A DNA stretch of 64,000 bases from Brachypterus glaber (lineage: Eukaryota; Arthropoda; Insecta; Coleoptera; Kateretidae), in the NCBI GenBank assembly GCA_958510825.1, contig OY294049.1, forward strand, positions 23,140,945 to 23,204,944, in the 5' to 3' direction. The position numbers and the translations under genes were made by a program. Under the pieces are notes generated by a model. The model made no database searches. It was given only the letters and a program-made list of their open reading frames with translations, and was not told where the DNA came from. Positions 1 through 10,439 of this stretch are shown here, piece by piece (the first letter of the stretch is position 1; every line of letters starts with the position of its first letter).

Positions 1-239
1 TTAATGGCCAGCCTGATATTTTAAATTTATAAGCTTTTTCATTAAATTTTAGAAAAATAAATAAAAAAATAGCTAATTAATTGTACTGGTAGTGAAAAAA
101 ATACTATATTTTCCACGTGAGTGAAGATTTAACATTTTAGACCGCGTCTTGCAGGCTTCGCGCTAGCGCGCTCATCCCGCAATTTGACGCAGGTCAAAAA
201 TGTTAAACTTCTCTCACTTGGTAAATAATATACTATTTT
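1..239. repeat. Direct repeat copy 1 (239 bp) containing a hairpin MITE
   Basis: This segment recurs almost identically at 810-1047, differing by one missing T and one C/T change. Inside it, 92-243 forms an inverted repeat: the left arm starting GTGAAAAAAATACTATA pairs with the right arm ending TATACTATTTTTCAC, around a CG-rich centre (GCTTCGCGCTAGCGCGC). The hairpin looks like a short MITE of about 150 bp. The surrounding 90 bp are also duplicated, so the duplication is larger than the MITE. No coding content. Confidence 0.85.
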
Positions 240-546
240 TCACCACATTTTTATTACTGTTCTTTTCATTGGTAGAAATATTATTTCTCTACCTATGACG
301 TCAGAGGTTCTAAAAATAATGAAATTGCACCATGATTAATAATGAATTTTTATTCAGCTGTTTTGGTATCTGACGTTTCACATAATTATTAAATCACATT
401 GATATTTACAAGTGTCATTAGGCACCATATTTATTTATTGCATGATAAATTAAAAAATATTAACTAAATTAGTACCTATAAAACATTTTTTACAAAAAAA
501 CACTTCGAAAAGTGAAAATCATCGGTCCATCATATTCAACCATAGA

Positions 547-729
547 TTATACAACCCATATATTACCGTAAGGATCATATATTACTAGAAGTACAACCCC
601 ATATATTAATTTTTGAGGCAATAGATTCTTCCTCACAGTTTTCGCATGTCCCCTTATTTCTGAGGGAGTAGCAGAATCATCACTTTGCATTTCACTTTCC
701 ATTTTTATATATTTTATCACACTTAACAC
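547..729 (-). other. Short open frame between the direct repeats, unidentified
   Basis: A 60-codon minus-strand frame lies between the two direct repeats. Its middle (SATPSEIRGHAKTVRKNLLP) has the mixed composition of real protein and loosely recalls the N-terminal part of some insect transposon proteins, but this is an impression and not an assignment. It ends in a stop soon after and no conserved catalytic domain is visible. It may be a decayed element between terminal direct repeats. Confidence 0.25.
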
Positions 730-809
730 GGAAACACTTTCTAACTTAATAGTTTCAGCAGATCACCAGAAAATTTCTGCCAGAAATGTCAAGTTATTCA
801 TTTGTTTTT

Positions 810-1047
810 TTAATGGCCAGCCTGATATTTTAAATTTATAAGCTTTTTCATTAAATTTTAGAAAAATAAATAAAAAAATAGCTAATTAATTGTACTGGTA
901 GTGAAAAAAATACTATATTTTCCACGTGAGTGAAGATTTAACATTTTAGACCGCGTCTTGCAGGCTTCGCGCTAGCGCGCTCATCCCGCAATTGACGCAG
1001 GTCAAAAATGTTAAACTTTTCTCACTTGGTAAATAATATACTATTTT
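810..1047. repeat. Direct repeat copy 2
   Basis: Near-identical second copy of 1-239. The match breaks at CTATTTT, where copy 1 continues to the end of the hairpin and copy 2 runs into different DNA, so this copy lacks the last few bases of the MITE. Confidence 0.85.
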
Positions 1048-1252
1048 ATTCAATTGATTCTAAAAGCGACACTTTTTGTGCCATATTTTGCTGCTTTTCT
1101 AGATTGTTTTTTCCGTGCTACCACTTTCGGTTTCGCCAAAAATTACACTAGGTTAACTGTTATGTATATAGGGAGAAGTTGAGGTAGTGATATCAGGCCC
1201 GCATTTCGCCAGCGAGTTGACTGGTATCCCCACCCGCGTTCGTGCAGCGTTA

Positions 1253-2042
1253 ATACCCAGGTAGCAAGTGATGTTATGTTACAAGAAATTAACATCAATT
1301 TTGGTTGTATTTTTGAACCAAATCATAACATCACATAATATTGAAAAATAACATGTATTTAACATCACATTTGCAACGTAACACGTGAGACGTAACAACC
1401 AAGTTATTTAATAACAAATATTTACCAACGCTGTGAATATATCGCATGTCACATATTAACATGGCTTTCACGTGAATGTCATGTTATTTTGCTTCTCACC
1501 GACGTTGAAAGCAAAAAAATCGATATAAGATGATGTTGATAGAGTAAATCATTATAAGGAAATTGTAAACACATTATTCGATTTCCAATGGATAGGAGGC
1601 TCTGCCGGGCTTCTTAAGACCACGGACATGGATTAAGGGAAAATATTCTCCGATAAATCTGTAATTTCGTATTTAGAATCTATCTGTTTCAATCTGTGAT
1701 TGTTTCAATTACTGATTGATTTTAAATACGAAATTGTTTATAGGGTTATGGCGTTTTTAATGTTTTTATTTAGAAAAAGCTAATATCCTAGGATATTATT
1801 TAAATATTAGAGTACCAGTAACAGCATCCATATGATATTAGATATACCAGCGCAGAAATGTGGATTTATGATGTCACAAACACGTTATTTTCGGGATGTC
1901 ATTGTGTGATGTTATTAGGGGCGGACTTAGGACATCCCCACCATGCTACATTCTTGTTAAATGTGTCTACAATCTTAACATCACATGTCACATATTAACG
2001 TGGCTTTCACGTGAATGCCATGTTATTTTGCTACCTGGGTAT
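1253..2042. mobile_element. TIR element, about 790 bp (CCCAGGTAGCAA ends)
   Basis: The left end ATACCCAGGTAGCAA at 1253 is matched inverted by TTGCTACCTGGGTAT at 2028-2042. Subterminal blocks are repeated inside: a segment reading CATATTAACATGGCTTTCAC occurs near 1453 and again, with one change, near 1990. No transposase frame is visible, so it is non-autonomous. Superfamily not determined; no clear target duplication beyond the palindromic ends. Confidence 0.75.
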
Positions 2043-2178
2043 GATGCGATGCATCCGACGGATGCATCGCTAAGCGAATCTGACTATTTACTTTTTTTTC
2101 TATTTCTTTTAATATTTTTTTTTAATCTAGGATTTGCATTTAAAAATGTGAAATACTTTAAACTTAGTTTAATTAGTA

Positions 2179-2235
2179 GGGGGCCGTTCAAGTATTACGT
2201 AAACATACTTTCAGTGATTTTAGACCCCCCCCTAT
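2179..2235. mobile_element. Fragment of a GGGGCCGTTCAAGTATTACG-type MITE end
   Basis: The sequence TAGGGGGCCGTTCAAGTATT followed by ACGTAA resembles the terminal repeat of the TAA-flanked MITE at 31964-32120 and, more distantly, that at 29876-30065. The opposite end was not found nearby, so this is probably a truncated copy. Confidence 0.5.
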
Positions 2236-2242
2236 AAAAGAA

Positions 2243-3086
2243 AAAATAAAAAAATGGTGAACTCTCCTCTCTACCAAATAATAAGACGTAAGATTTTTTT
2301 TACCTTTTGTAAAATGAAAAACTAAAACGACGGTTATGACTACACGCTTTTAAATTTTTAAAAATGATTAAATGAGTTTTAAAATCTCATAAAACAATTT
2401 TTATTAAGCTAAAAGAACAAAACAATCGATAGAAAGCCATAACGCATGACAATGGACCTTATATTTATTTGTTTCAAGCCGTTTTAAGCCGTACTACAGT
2501 TTATTCCACGTAAGAACAGAGCATTGATTTAGATAGGAAGTAAAGGAAGTGGGTGTTCTGTGGGAAGTAATCTCAAGCAATCAGAAAGCTTATTTTCATG
2601 GGACAGTTTACAAGATACAATAATCTTCGCTATCTTTGTCATACACATTGGATAAACCTTTATACGTACATCTTTACTTGTTTATAAATTATCAACAGCG
2701 TTGCAAATTACAAAATAAATTACTCGTAATACTTGAAAAATACATTCATATACTTAATCGTTTTCATTTAATAAAAAATTAAAAGAAGAATGTATTTTGC
2801 ACATATGAAATTAACCGATTTGCACACATGAACAGATTTTAATAATTTACAATTTCCATTCAAATAATAAATTAAAAATATAGTATTTTGATATACCTAT
2901 TTATTTCGTAATTTTCGCGTGTCCATAATTATTAATTAGTATGATTAATGTTACTTTACTTTTTTATTAATTTAAATTTGTATTAAATTTTATCCATTTT
3001 TGATTTGAATAAAATCCTACCCTGTATTCTTGAAAATCGCTACCTCAACTTCGCCCTATAGTTATGTATTATGCATTTACTATGTA
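2243..3086. other. AT-rich stretch with no recognised feature
   Basis: No long open frame, exon signal, tandem array or inverted repeat was recognised here. A CAGGGCCGGAC motif, typical of hAT-type element ends, starts at 3087 just after this stretch, but its partner end was not found. Confidence 0.4.
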
Positions 3087-3450
3087 CAGGGCCGGACAAA
3101 GCTTTGCAAAGGGGAGTATTGGCAAATATTTGCACTCATTTGGATTTAAAAATTTTGCTATGCATAAAGCTTTTTTGAGAAGCGATACGTAAAATTTTTG
3201 TCAGGGGTAAAGCTTATTTGAGAGGCGAGACTTTTTTTTAGTCATCAAAATTATTGGTTAACTTTTGACCACTATACGGAATTTTTTCCAGTAAAAAAAA
3301 ATCTTGAAAAACCAAATTAAAGTAATACGGCAACGTGGGCTTTGCTGAATTTTTATGTAAAAATTAGAAGAAAATGACTTAAAAAATATGTTATTTTCCT
3401 GAGAATTAATTTCCTGTACAATTTTCTCATGTACAATATCTTAGTATCAA

Positions 3451-3490
3451 GGCGCTCCTCAACAAAACTTAATTTTTGTTCAGGAGCACC
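3451..3490. repeat. 40-nt hairpin 3' of the GBA exon
   Basis: GGCGCTCCTCAACAAAA and TTTTTGTTCAGGAGCACC form an almost perfect stem around CTTAA. It lies about 40 bp beyond the splice donor of the glucosylceramidase exon, inside the following intron. Probably a relic of a small MITE. Confidence 0.6.
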
Positions 3491-3531
3491 GTGGTTTACT
3501 CATTAGTACCATGTATAACTATAGTTATTAC

Positions 3532-3816
3532 CATTTGCGGTGGGTACCAAGCCACTGAATTGATCCTAGATGGAATTAATGCCAAACTTGGTTCATTCCC
3601 AGTAGTTACTCCCCAAAAATCGATTCCTAGTTTATGGTAATGCTCAAAGAAGTTTAAGAAGTAATCGGCCCATGATTGGTAACATTCTTCCTTTAGAAAC
3701 CCGAACATACCAGAGTATTCGTTGTTGGTTTTCATCCATTTTGGAGCCGTCCATGCAGATGCCATAAGTTTTAACTTGTTGTTTGTTAATTGTTTCGCCC
3801 ATTTAATATAAGGAAT
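3532..3816 (-). CDS. GBA1: Glucosylceramidase (GBA1-like, GH30), internal exon with NEP motif
   Basis: This 95-codon exon encodes part of lysosomal acid beta-glucosidase, which hydrolyses glucosylceramide to glucose and ceramide. Reading on the minus strand, it starts IPYIKWAKQL after an acceptor (TTTTTAG, AG at 3818-3817) and ends PPQM before a donor (GTAATA, GT at 3531-3530). Family landmarks in order are MASAWTAPKWMKTN (human ASPWTSPTWLKTN), a YQSWADYF block, and FWGVTTGNEP, whose glutamate (exon residue 75) is the GH30 acid/base. Both splice junctions are phase 0 and it joins in frame to the exon at 4854-5007. The next exon, expected to begin with a segment like human GFTPEHQRDF, was not found down to base 1, so the gene probably continues leftward. 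Family assignment is strong; whether the gene is intact is unknown. Confidence 0.9.
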
Positions 3817-3847
3817 CTAAAAATTAATAAAGTAATACTTATTTTTA

Positions 3848-3930
3848 ACCGACTTCCAAAAAGGAGGAGGTTATCAATTCGACGTGTGACTTTGTTTTTT
3901 TTTTGTTTTTTTTTTTTATGTTTGTTTCGG
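3848..3930. repeat. ACCGACTTCC-AAAAAGGAGG repeat in GBA intron
   Basis: An ACCGACTTCCAAAAAGGAGG block followed by AGGTTATCAATTCG and a poly-T run sits just inside the GBA intron. This phrase is, from memory, a very common interspersed repeat of insect (notably lepidopteran) genomes. I use it only as weak taxonomic evidence. Confidence 0.5.
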
Positions 3931-4458
3931 TATAACTTTGGAACGAATGAACGGAATTTGATAAAACTTTTTGCAACTTGAAGTGGTCCCGTTTCAATTT
4001 GACGCTCGTATACTGCCGGGTAAGCCGGATAATTAAGATAAATCAGATCATTTTAACGCAATTTCACTTAAAAACGGCTTAATTTGGTTCAACTAGCAAC
4101 CAAATTTTTAGAGAAATATCGGATAACTCGGATAAGCTGGATAACTTGATTAAGGGGTCACTCAAATATAACGGCACACTGAAAATCTTTTAAATGCCGG
4201 TATACTTGATTCTCTGGACCTGTAATATTAAAATACCAAGAGAAAATGATAAATTTTGTGATTTTACCATAAGGCGTTATTTGATTATTACTTAACGCTT
4301 AACAAGATTTTCTTTAATATTTTGTTTAAAATAAGGTTAGTTGGACTCTTGGGTACTGAAATAAAAATATTACTTTTATTTTTTAGAAATTTATCTTTAA
4401 GATAATGACGTCATAACGCACTAACAAATAAATAAAAACTTTTTGCAAAAAAAAATGA

Positions 4459-4634
4459 ACCGACTTCTATGTCTCTTAAAAGTAAAAAATAAGAAATACT
4501 TAAGTCGGTGCCAATTTCACAGCAAACAATAATAAAATAATAAAAAAATAATTGTTAGTAATTAGTTTATGAAACGGTGAAATTGGCACCGACTTAAGTA
4601 TTTCTTATTTTTTACTTTTTAGAGACATAGAAGT
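4459..4634. repeat. 176-bp palindromic element in GBA intron
   Basis: Arms of about 60 bp: the left arm contains CGACTTCTATGTCTCT and AAGTCGGTGCCAATTTCAC; the right arm carries their inverse complements (GTGAAATTGGCACCGACTT and AGAGACATAGAAGTG). The spacer is a short AT-rich run. It lies directly next to the transposase remnant at 4637-4770, so it probably inserted into that older element. Confidence 0.8.
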
Positions 4635-4636
4635 GA

Positions 4637-4770
4637 GTTTTTCGGAATGCAACGGCATTTCATGTATCACTTGTGGGTTGTTCTCGCACCAATAACAATT
4701 TCGTTTGTTAACAAAGCCATTCATCTAAAAGAGCGCCTCGTCTGAGAGGATGATTGCCAAATTTGTCGAT
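4637..4770 (-). pseudogene. Mariner-type (DDE) transposase fragment
   Basis: The minus strand reads IILSDEALF, a TAG stop, then MNGFVNKRNCYWCENNPQ and VIHEMPLHSEKLT in the same frame. This matches the SDEAHF-x-LNGxVNKQNC and NPQVIHExPLHPxxVT region of insect Tc1/mariner-type transposases, around the first catalytic aspartate. The internal stop and the loss of everything beyond (the palindrome at 4459-4634 follows at once) show it is dead. It lies within the intron between the two GBA exons, on the same strand as that gene. Confidence 0.7.
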
Positions 4771-4853
4771 TTCACGACGATCCCAAACACAGAAATATCA
4801 CTCCTATTAAAAGACACGCTATTTAAGGTATTTAATAATACATTATTAAGTAC

Positions 4854-5007
4854 CTTGTAGTCGTGATCTTCAGTTGCCAATTTAAAGTTGAGTAGTTTTT
4901 TATCCTCTTCTCCATCATTTAAAGAATATCCGTGGGTTGAAAAGTCTGTACCTCCAATGGGTACACGACATAAACTGTATTCGATACCGTCTTCAGAAAA
5001 ATATGAA
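4854..5007 (-). CDS. GBA1: Glucosylceramidase (GBA1-like), upstream exon
   Basis: This 154-nt exon sits one intron (1037 bp) upstream of the NEP exon. It follows an acceptor (TTTTTAG, AG at 5009-5008), contributes one base to a split codon, then encodes SYFSEDGIEYSLCRVPIGG and TDFSTHGYSLND, and ends ATEDHDYK before a donor (GGTACT, GT at 4853-4852). Human GBA1 has the corresponding [20 protein letters not shown] and CDFSIRTYTY blocks, ending EEDTKLK immediately before IPLIHRA, so the join to IPYIKWA at 3816 is exactly as expected. Exons encoding the signal peptide and the first beta-strands should lie above 5007 but were not recognised. The 200-N gap begins 180 bp upstream, so at least one may be missing from the assembly. 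Confidence 0.9.
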
Positions 5008-5059
5008 CTAAAAATTAAAAAAAACTAAAATGTCGGGCTATCGAATAAAATAGAACATT

Positions 5060-5188
5060 AAGTCCAGTCAAATGATTGGTTATAAATTGCAAAAAAATGC
5101 ACACGGGCTGCCATTTTAAAGGATAGTTGTGGATTGTAACGGAACACTCCTGTTATCTCGGTAAATATGCATCTGACTATAAAAATCC
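5060..5188. mobile_element. Left end of the GTCCAGTCAAAT foldback, cut by the assembly gap
   Basis: GTCCAGTCAAAT, the block CACACGGGCTG, and GGAACACTCCTGTTA match the left arm of the complete foldback at 31457-32461 in the same order. The copy disappears into the N run. It lies in a putative GBA intron. Confidence 0.7.
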
Positions 5189-5388
5189 NNNNNNNNNNNN
5201 NNNNNNNNNNNNNNNNNNNNNNNNNNNNNNNNNNNNNNNNNNNNNNNNNNNNNNNNNNNNNNNNNNNNNNNNNNNNNNNNNNNNNNNNNNNNNNNNNNNN
5301 NNNNNNNNNNNNNNNNNNNNNNNNNNNNNNNNNNNNNNNNNNNNNNNNNNNNNNNNNNNNNNNNNNNNNNNNNNNNNNNNNNNNNNNN
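5189..5388. other. Assembly gap of 200 N
   Basis: A run of exactly 200 N, a size commonly used as a fixed placeholder, so the true length is unknown. It is bordered on the right by a poly-G run. Both flanks belong to palindromic elements, which may explain the break. Apparent open frames across it are artefacts. Confidence 0.99.
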
Positions 5389-5425
5389 GGGGGGGGGGGG
5401 GTGACTTTTGGACCGCTCTGTATAT
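5389..5425. mobile_element. Right end of a CAGTGCGGTCC-type element
   Basis: The poly-G run followed by GTGACTTTTGGACCGCTCTG and TATATA is the same terminal sequence as at 24875-24903 and 61553-61581. The rest of this copy is lost in the gap. A (TA)n stretch follows. Confidence 0.7.
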
Positions 5426-5489
5426 ATATATATATATTATTTTTTTCTGGATACCTCGTATATCCAATAAAAAAAATTATAGTGGTTTT

Positions 5490-5880
5490 TGGGCTACACT
5501 CAGAATATTTTAAGATAATGAAAAAAATAATTGTGCCTTTCATTAAGCCTAAAATGAAGCAATGTAGTTCATTTTCGAACTTAAAAGGGCACAGCTCCGC
5601 CATTTTGAAAGAAAAGATTCTGATTTTTTTTTAAATTATCCATTTACTATCCCATTATACCATGCCGTGTTAAAAAGATATAAACAAAAAATCCTTCGGA
5701 CTTAAAAAAAAAATAAAAAAAGCTATAGAAATATCGTTTTAAAAAATGGTTGTGAGCGACCTCTAGATTTTTTTCAAAAATTCTGAAAAATTTCATGGAC
5801 TTTTACTCTTACCCCAATGAACAAATTTAAGGGGTGAGACCTCCAAATTTTTTAATTTGAAATTTTGGTGGGTTACCCTA
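5490..5880. repeat. Interspersed repeat related to 20247-20709
   Basis: Shared blocks with the 20.2-20.7 kb copy include GGCACAGCTCCGCCA (inverted there), ATCCATTTACTAT, CTTCGGACTTAAAAAA, TTTTTTTCAAAAATTCTGAAA and AAATTTAAGGGGTGA. Diverged by many small changes. No coding content. Confidence 0.7.
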
Positions 5881-7118
5881 ATGTACATATTGTATACATG
5901 TACGAATGGTAGCGTCCGTCACAACGAACTAATAACTCTTCTCTCTAGAATAGGCATTTCATTTGTAAAAACTGACAAAAACGTAGCGAACATATACATT
6001 TGTCTGTCTTACTCGCACAGCTTTGTTCTAACAGAGACAACAATAACAATTACTGGTAATTGTTAATGTTCAGGCCTGAATATACTTACTATTTGTTTAC
6101 AAACAAACCGTACGTACGTTACTTTCTTACACCTTAATTTAGGTCTCAGAAAATTATGCGATAGTCATTTATTTGTATTTCAGGTTATAATCCTTACATG
6201 CACTTTTTTGCATCTTTTAGTTTACTTATAAATTTAATAATCAGTTAGGTAACAAAAATAATGCAGCGTATGTGCGCGTTACGTATGATACAAAATTAGA
6301 TAAACGATAATGAAAATCTGCTAATCTGATATGATTTTTTCGTTTTCAATTATCTTTGCTTAATTTGCAAAAGATTTACTTTCTGATAGGCATGTGGGAT
6401 AATAAAAAATAAATAAATATGATTTTCAGAAATTATTATAGTTGTTACGTACGTTACAAAAAAATGTTACATATGTTACCTGAGGGTGGTCACCAAAATT
6501 CAAACTGAATTTGGTAAAACTACCTTCAATTATTCTTCTGTAGGGCAAAATAATCCAATTATTTTTTGCGGTTTATCGTGATTCTTTTAGAGGTCGTTTG
6601 TGGGCCCATAACTTAAAATGTTGGCTGTTTGACAAGTTCTTTGGACTTGGTATTTCACCACAACAGTTTTGGGAATGCTGGATGAATTTTAAACTATAAC
6701 CATACCCAATATCTAAATAAATACATAATAATAATATTAAATTTTTGAATGATCCTCATACGATAAAAAACAAAACGAAAACAATAATTATGATAAGTTT
6801 CAAATATTATCAAAAAATGAATCAAATTCACCAAAATCCAAAACCATATAAAGACTATGCGGTTTTCTTAGTTTATAAAAAATGCTTAGAATGCATTAAA
6901 GCATACTTTACTAGTAAATGTTGATTCCGAATCCTCACTTGACTAAAAAACCCACAATTTGACACCTTCTAAGAATTTATGCATATATGAATTAAATTTG
7001 TCCCTGGGCTCCTGGACTAAATGTAGAATTTTCTGGATTTTGTTAAAAGCTGATTTGCTATTCGTAAACCCCAGTGTTTATAAATTAACAGTATATTACA
7101 TATCTATAGAGGACATTG
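5881..7118. other. AT-rich stretch with no recognised feature
   Basis: Short open frames only, none with recognisable protein content. No exon, array or clear inverted repeat was recognised. Confidence 0.4.
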
Positions 7119-8221
7119 TGGTTTTGATTTTCCATTTTGAAAATTTTCAAAATTTCGGAAAGCCTTGTATTCGTGCAAAAATTTTCAATTTTTTTTGCGT
7201 ATTTTTGCGTTTTCTGAAGTTTTAAATAAAAAAAAAACTGTCGCTCGGTCTGTCTGGGAAATCTTGTGGGCACGATAACTTAAGAACGCTTTAAGCTAGA
7301 GACTTGAAGTTTGACATACTGGTATGTTTCCAAAAGTTCTAGCTCGGGATTATTTTTGGTGAACATTGGGTTTCGGCAAATGGGAAAAATACATTTTTTT
7401 AGAAAAACTTGAAATTTGCGATATAGGGATATTTGTGGTTGCTGAAATTGAATCTGATAATAAAATTTTTGTAACTCCACCCCCGAGGGGTGAGGGTGTA
7501 AATATTTTTAAATATTTTCAATATTTTCTTCAAAATTGGTATATAGGGGTTTTTGGGGTCGACGAATATGAATATTACAATATTTTTTTTCTAATTTCAC
7601 CCCTGAGGGGTGGGGTATAGTTTTTTAGAAAATTGGTATATTGGGGTTTTTGAGGTTGCTAAAAGTGAATCTGATAATTAAAAAAATCTAAATTCACCCC
7701 CTGAGGGGCGGGGGTAGTTTTCGTGAAAATTGGTATATTGTGGTTTTTGAGGTTGCTGAAAGTGAATCTGATTATAAAAAAAATTTTACTCCAACCCCTG
7801 TGGGGCGAGAGGTAGTTTTCTTGAATATTTGTATATTGGGGTTTTTAAGGTTGCTAAAACTGAATCTTACAATATTTTTTTCTAATTTCACCCCCTGAGG
7901 AGTGGGGGATAGTTTTTTAGAAAATTGGTATTTTGGGGTTTTTAAGGTTGCTGAAAGAGAATCTGATAATAAAAAATTCTAACTCCACTTCCTGAGGGGC
8001 GGGGGGTAGTTTTCGTGAAATTGGTGTATTGGGGTTTTTGAGGTTGCTGAAAGTGAATCTGATAATAAAAAAAAATTAACTTCACCTTGTAAGGGGCGGG
8101 ATGTAGTTTTCGTGAAAATTGGTATATTTTTAAGGTTGCTAAAAGTGAATCTGATAATAAAAAATCCATTTTAAGCGCGAAGGTGAAAAATGGAAAAGCT
8201 CTTTTACTGTGCAGTGTATTT
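7119..8221. mobile_element. Non-autonomous element with about seven 100-bp GC-clamp tandem units
   Basis: The left part is a module containing GGCACGATAACTTAAGAACG. Then follow about seven imperfect tandem units of roughly 100 bp, each with GGGGTTTTTGAGGTTGCTGA, AATCTGATAATAA and a small palindrome of the type CACCCCCTGAGGGGCGGGGG. The element ends with CGCGAAGGTGAAAAATGG and CTCTTTTACTGTGCAGTGTA. Related copies lie at 10440-12335, 22503-23035 (inverted) and 36348-38600. Predicted peptides from the units are not genes. Confidence 0.85.
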
Positions 8222-8693
8222 GGCATCAAGTGGGAATATTTAGCACGAGTTCGTACGAGTTCGTAAAATATGTATGCAAACCAATTTTGAGAAAAAAATA
8301 TTTTTTTGTTGAAATTTTATATTAAGAGCGCGACGAGGTCTCGATGGTTTCTGGGTCTACGTGACGAAGTGAAATCGAAGGGATGGTTAAAAATAGCCAA
8401 AGTTGACGTAACGTCATTTATATAAAAATTAATTTAAGCCTCTAATATAAAAATAGTATATTATGAAATTCGTTTGCTTTTAGGGCACGACGCGCTAGTG
8501 GAGTGTACGATATACTACTACGTTATAACGACATCATCATCATTTAGTTTTTTTAGGTTATTTAAGAGACATGCTTACTTATAACAGTATTTTAAGAACG
8601 ACTTTATTTATGTTAAAAGTTTTGTTAGTCGTAGGAAACAGCATGTGGCGCCACCTATAGCATAACGCTGTGAAGTGCACTGAAATTGAAAAA
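8222..8693. other. No recognised feature
   Basis: Moderately AT-rich unique-looking sequence with only short frames. Nothing could be assigned. Confidence 0.35.
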
Positions 8694-9046
8694 TTACACA
8701 ATTACACATCTCAATCGGGTTATGGCCTAAATAAATAACCAATGTAATACAATTCGTAAATGGTTTCTTGTTTGATAGGCGTATTCCAAACCATTCATAA
8801 CCATTCACGAATCGTCGTTGCTTCTAAGGTTGAATTGCCCATTTATGATCATTGACAGTTTATAAGTGTTTACACAATTACACATCTCAATCGGGTTATG
8901 GCCTAAATAAATAACCAATGTAATACAATTCGTAAATGGTTTCTTGTTTGATAGGCGTATTCCAAACCATTCATAACCATTCACGAATCGTCGTTGCTTC
9001 TAAGGTTGAATTGCCCATTTATGATCATTGACAGTTTATAAGTGTT
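8694..9046. repeat. Two-copy tandem duplication, 176-bp unit
   Basis: The segment 8694-8869 is repeated at 8870-9046 with almost no change (for example CACATCTCAATCGGGTTATG at 8705 and 8881). The near identity indicates a recent event. The unit carries several AACCATTC words that recur in degenerate form to about 9310. Confidence 0.95.
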
Positions 9047-9890
9047 TTGAAAACTATTCACGAACAACCCCTCCTCTCTATGGTTTTTGTTCCCATTGAG
9101 AACCATTAGTTCCGAAACGGCATTGTCCCCATTTAACACCATACAGGGTTTCCCCTCATTGGTGACCTTTCAATTCGGACAGTATCTATTCCCAATAGTG
9201 ACTTGACCCATATAGAATCATTCACCAAAGGTAGAACCATTCGAAACCATTTGTGAATTCGCTAAGTCCGAACCATTGGTCCATTGAGCCTGTTGGAAAA
9301 ATACCATACAAAAATGGTTTTCGAGCAGAGTTAATTTTGGTTTCTCCCGAAGAAATGTTTAGCAAAACAGAACCTTTGGGATTTCACTGTAATTAGTTCT
9401 GTAAAGTCCAGAGCTTCCTTTTCAGGATCCATCGTCTGTTATCTTCGTCAATATTGTTTATCTAAATTTTGCTGGGGTACAGTGTGTAATATCGGATACA
9501 TTTTCGAAGGACTGAAAATACGGTGTAACGTTGATATCATTTTTATGATTTCGGGCTCTGACACAGACACGTGACTTCGAAGTACACGTGTCCAAAACGT
9601 ACTCTACGCTTTTTCCTTTTCGTCGACATTTTCCTGTTTATGAAGGTTGTAATTAAAATCTAACATTATGCCACATTATCAGCGGTTTAATTGTATTATA
9701 TCAATTTCTTACTAGTAATTAACTCTGTAAATAGATGCAAACCGCACCGCTGGAAAAGTCAGGGAAATATCGGAAATATCAGGGAATTTAAAATATTTCT
9801 GGAATGTTATATTTTTACTTTCTTATAAACTATTGTTTTGTGTGAAAAAAAAACATTTTTTTTTGCCTAAATCGCATTATTATACTATTT
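9047..9890. other. Degenerate AACCATT-rich tract, then unassigned DNA
   Basis: From 9050 to about 9310 the words AACCATT and its variants recur irregularly, probably an old decayed array continuing the adjacent duplication. From 9310 to 9890 nothing was recognised. Confidence 0.4.
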
Positions 9891-9892
9891 AC

Positions 9893-10110
9893 AGCGCCTG
9901 CGCTAGAATAGTATTATACGGTAGTTTCGAATTTCCCAAAATCGCCAAAATACGTCATAGACAAAAAATTCTTGGATAAAAATGTGTTTTATGAAAAAAG
10001 CATCCAAATGTCCTTCTGTCCGTCTGTCCGATGTCACGTTTTTTGTGGACACGATAACTCAAGAACGGATAATCCGATCGACTTTTTTCAGGAAAAATCA
10101 AGTTTTTTTT
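9893..10110. repeat. GTCCGTCTGTCCG / ACGATAACTCAAGAACG module, copy
   Basis: The order CGCCTGCGCTAGAATA, ATTCTTGGATAAAAATG, TCTGTCCGTCTGTCCG, ACACGATAACTCAAGAACGG, ATCCGATCGACTTTT is shared inverted with 23860-24070 and, in part, in the same orientation with 43900-44010. It is a piece of a dispersed transposable element. Poly-T/poly-A rich DNA follows to about 10440. Confidence 0.65.
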
Positions 10111-10439
10111 ATAAAAAATGAAAAAAGTATCATTTTAATTTTTTTTTAAAATTTTTTTCATTTTGCGCTAAAAGCAAATAAAAAAAGTTTTGTTTGAAAA
10201 AAAATTTTTTTGGTTTGGAATATTTTTTCCAAAAACTTTTGGTTTTTCAAAAAAGATCTAATTAAAAAAAACTGTTTTTATTTTTTTTTTTCTTTTTTAA
10301 ATTTTTTTTCTTTTTGATTTTTTTAAAATTTTTTCATTTTTCGCAGAAAGAAAAAAAAATATATTGAATTTTTACTCATGAAAGTAGGATAGAAAAAAAA
10401 TATTTTTTTTTTGCCTAAATTATCTTATTTTGCTTTCAA

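Noticed and set aside
5058..5634. Open frames on both strands across the N run
   Set aside because: They exist only because unknown codons were read as open; the real sequence is missing.
7366..8229. Frames of 84-95 codons in both directions
   Set aside because: They follow the tandem units of the GC-clamp element and have no independent support.
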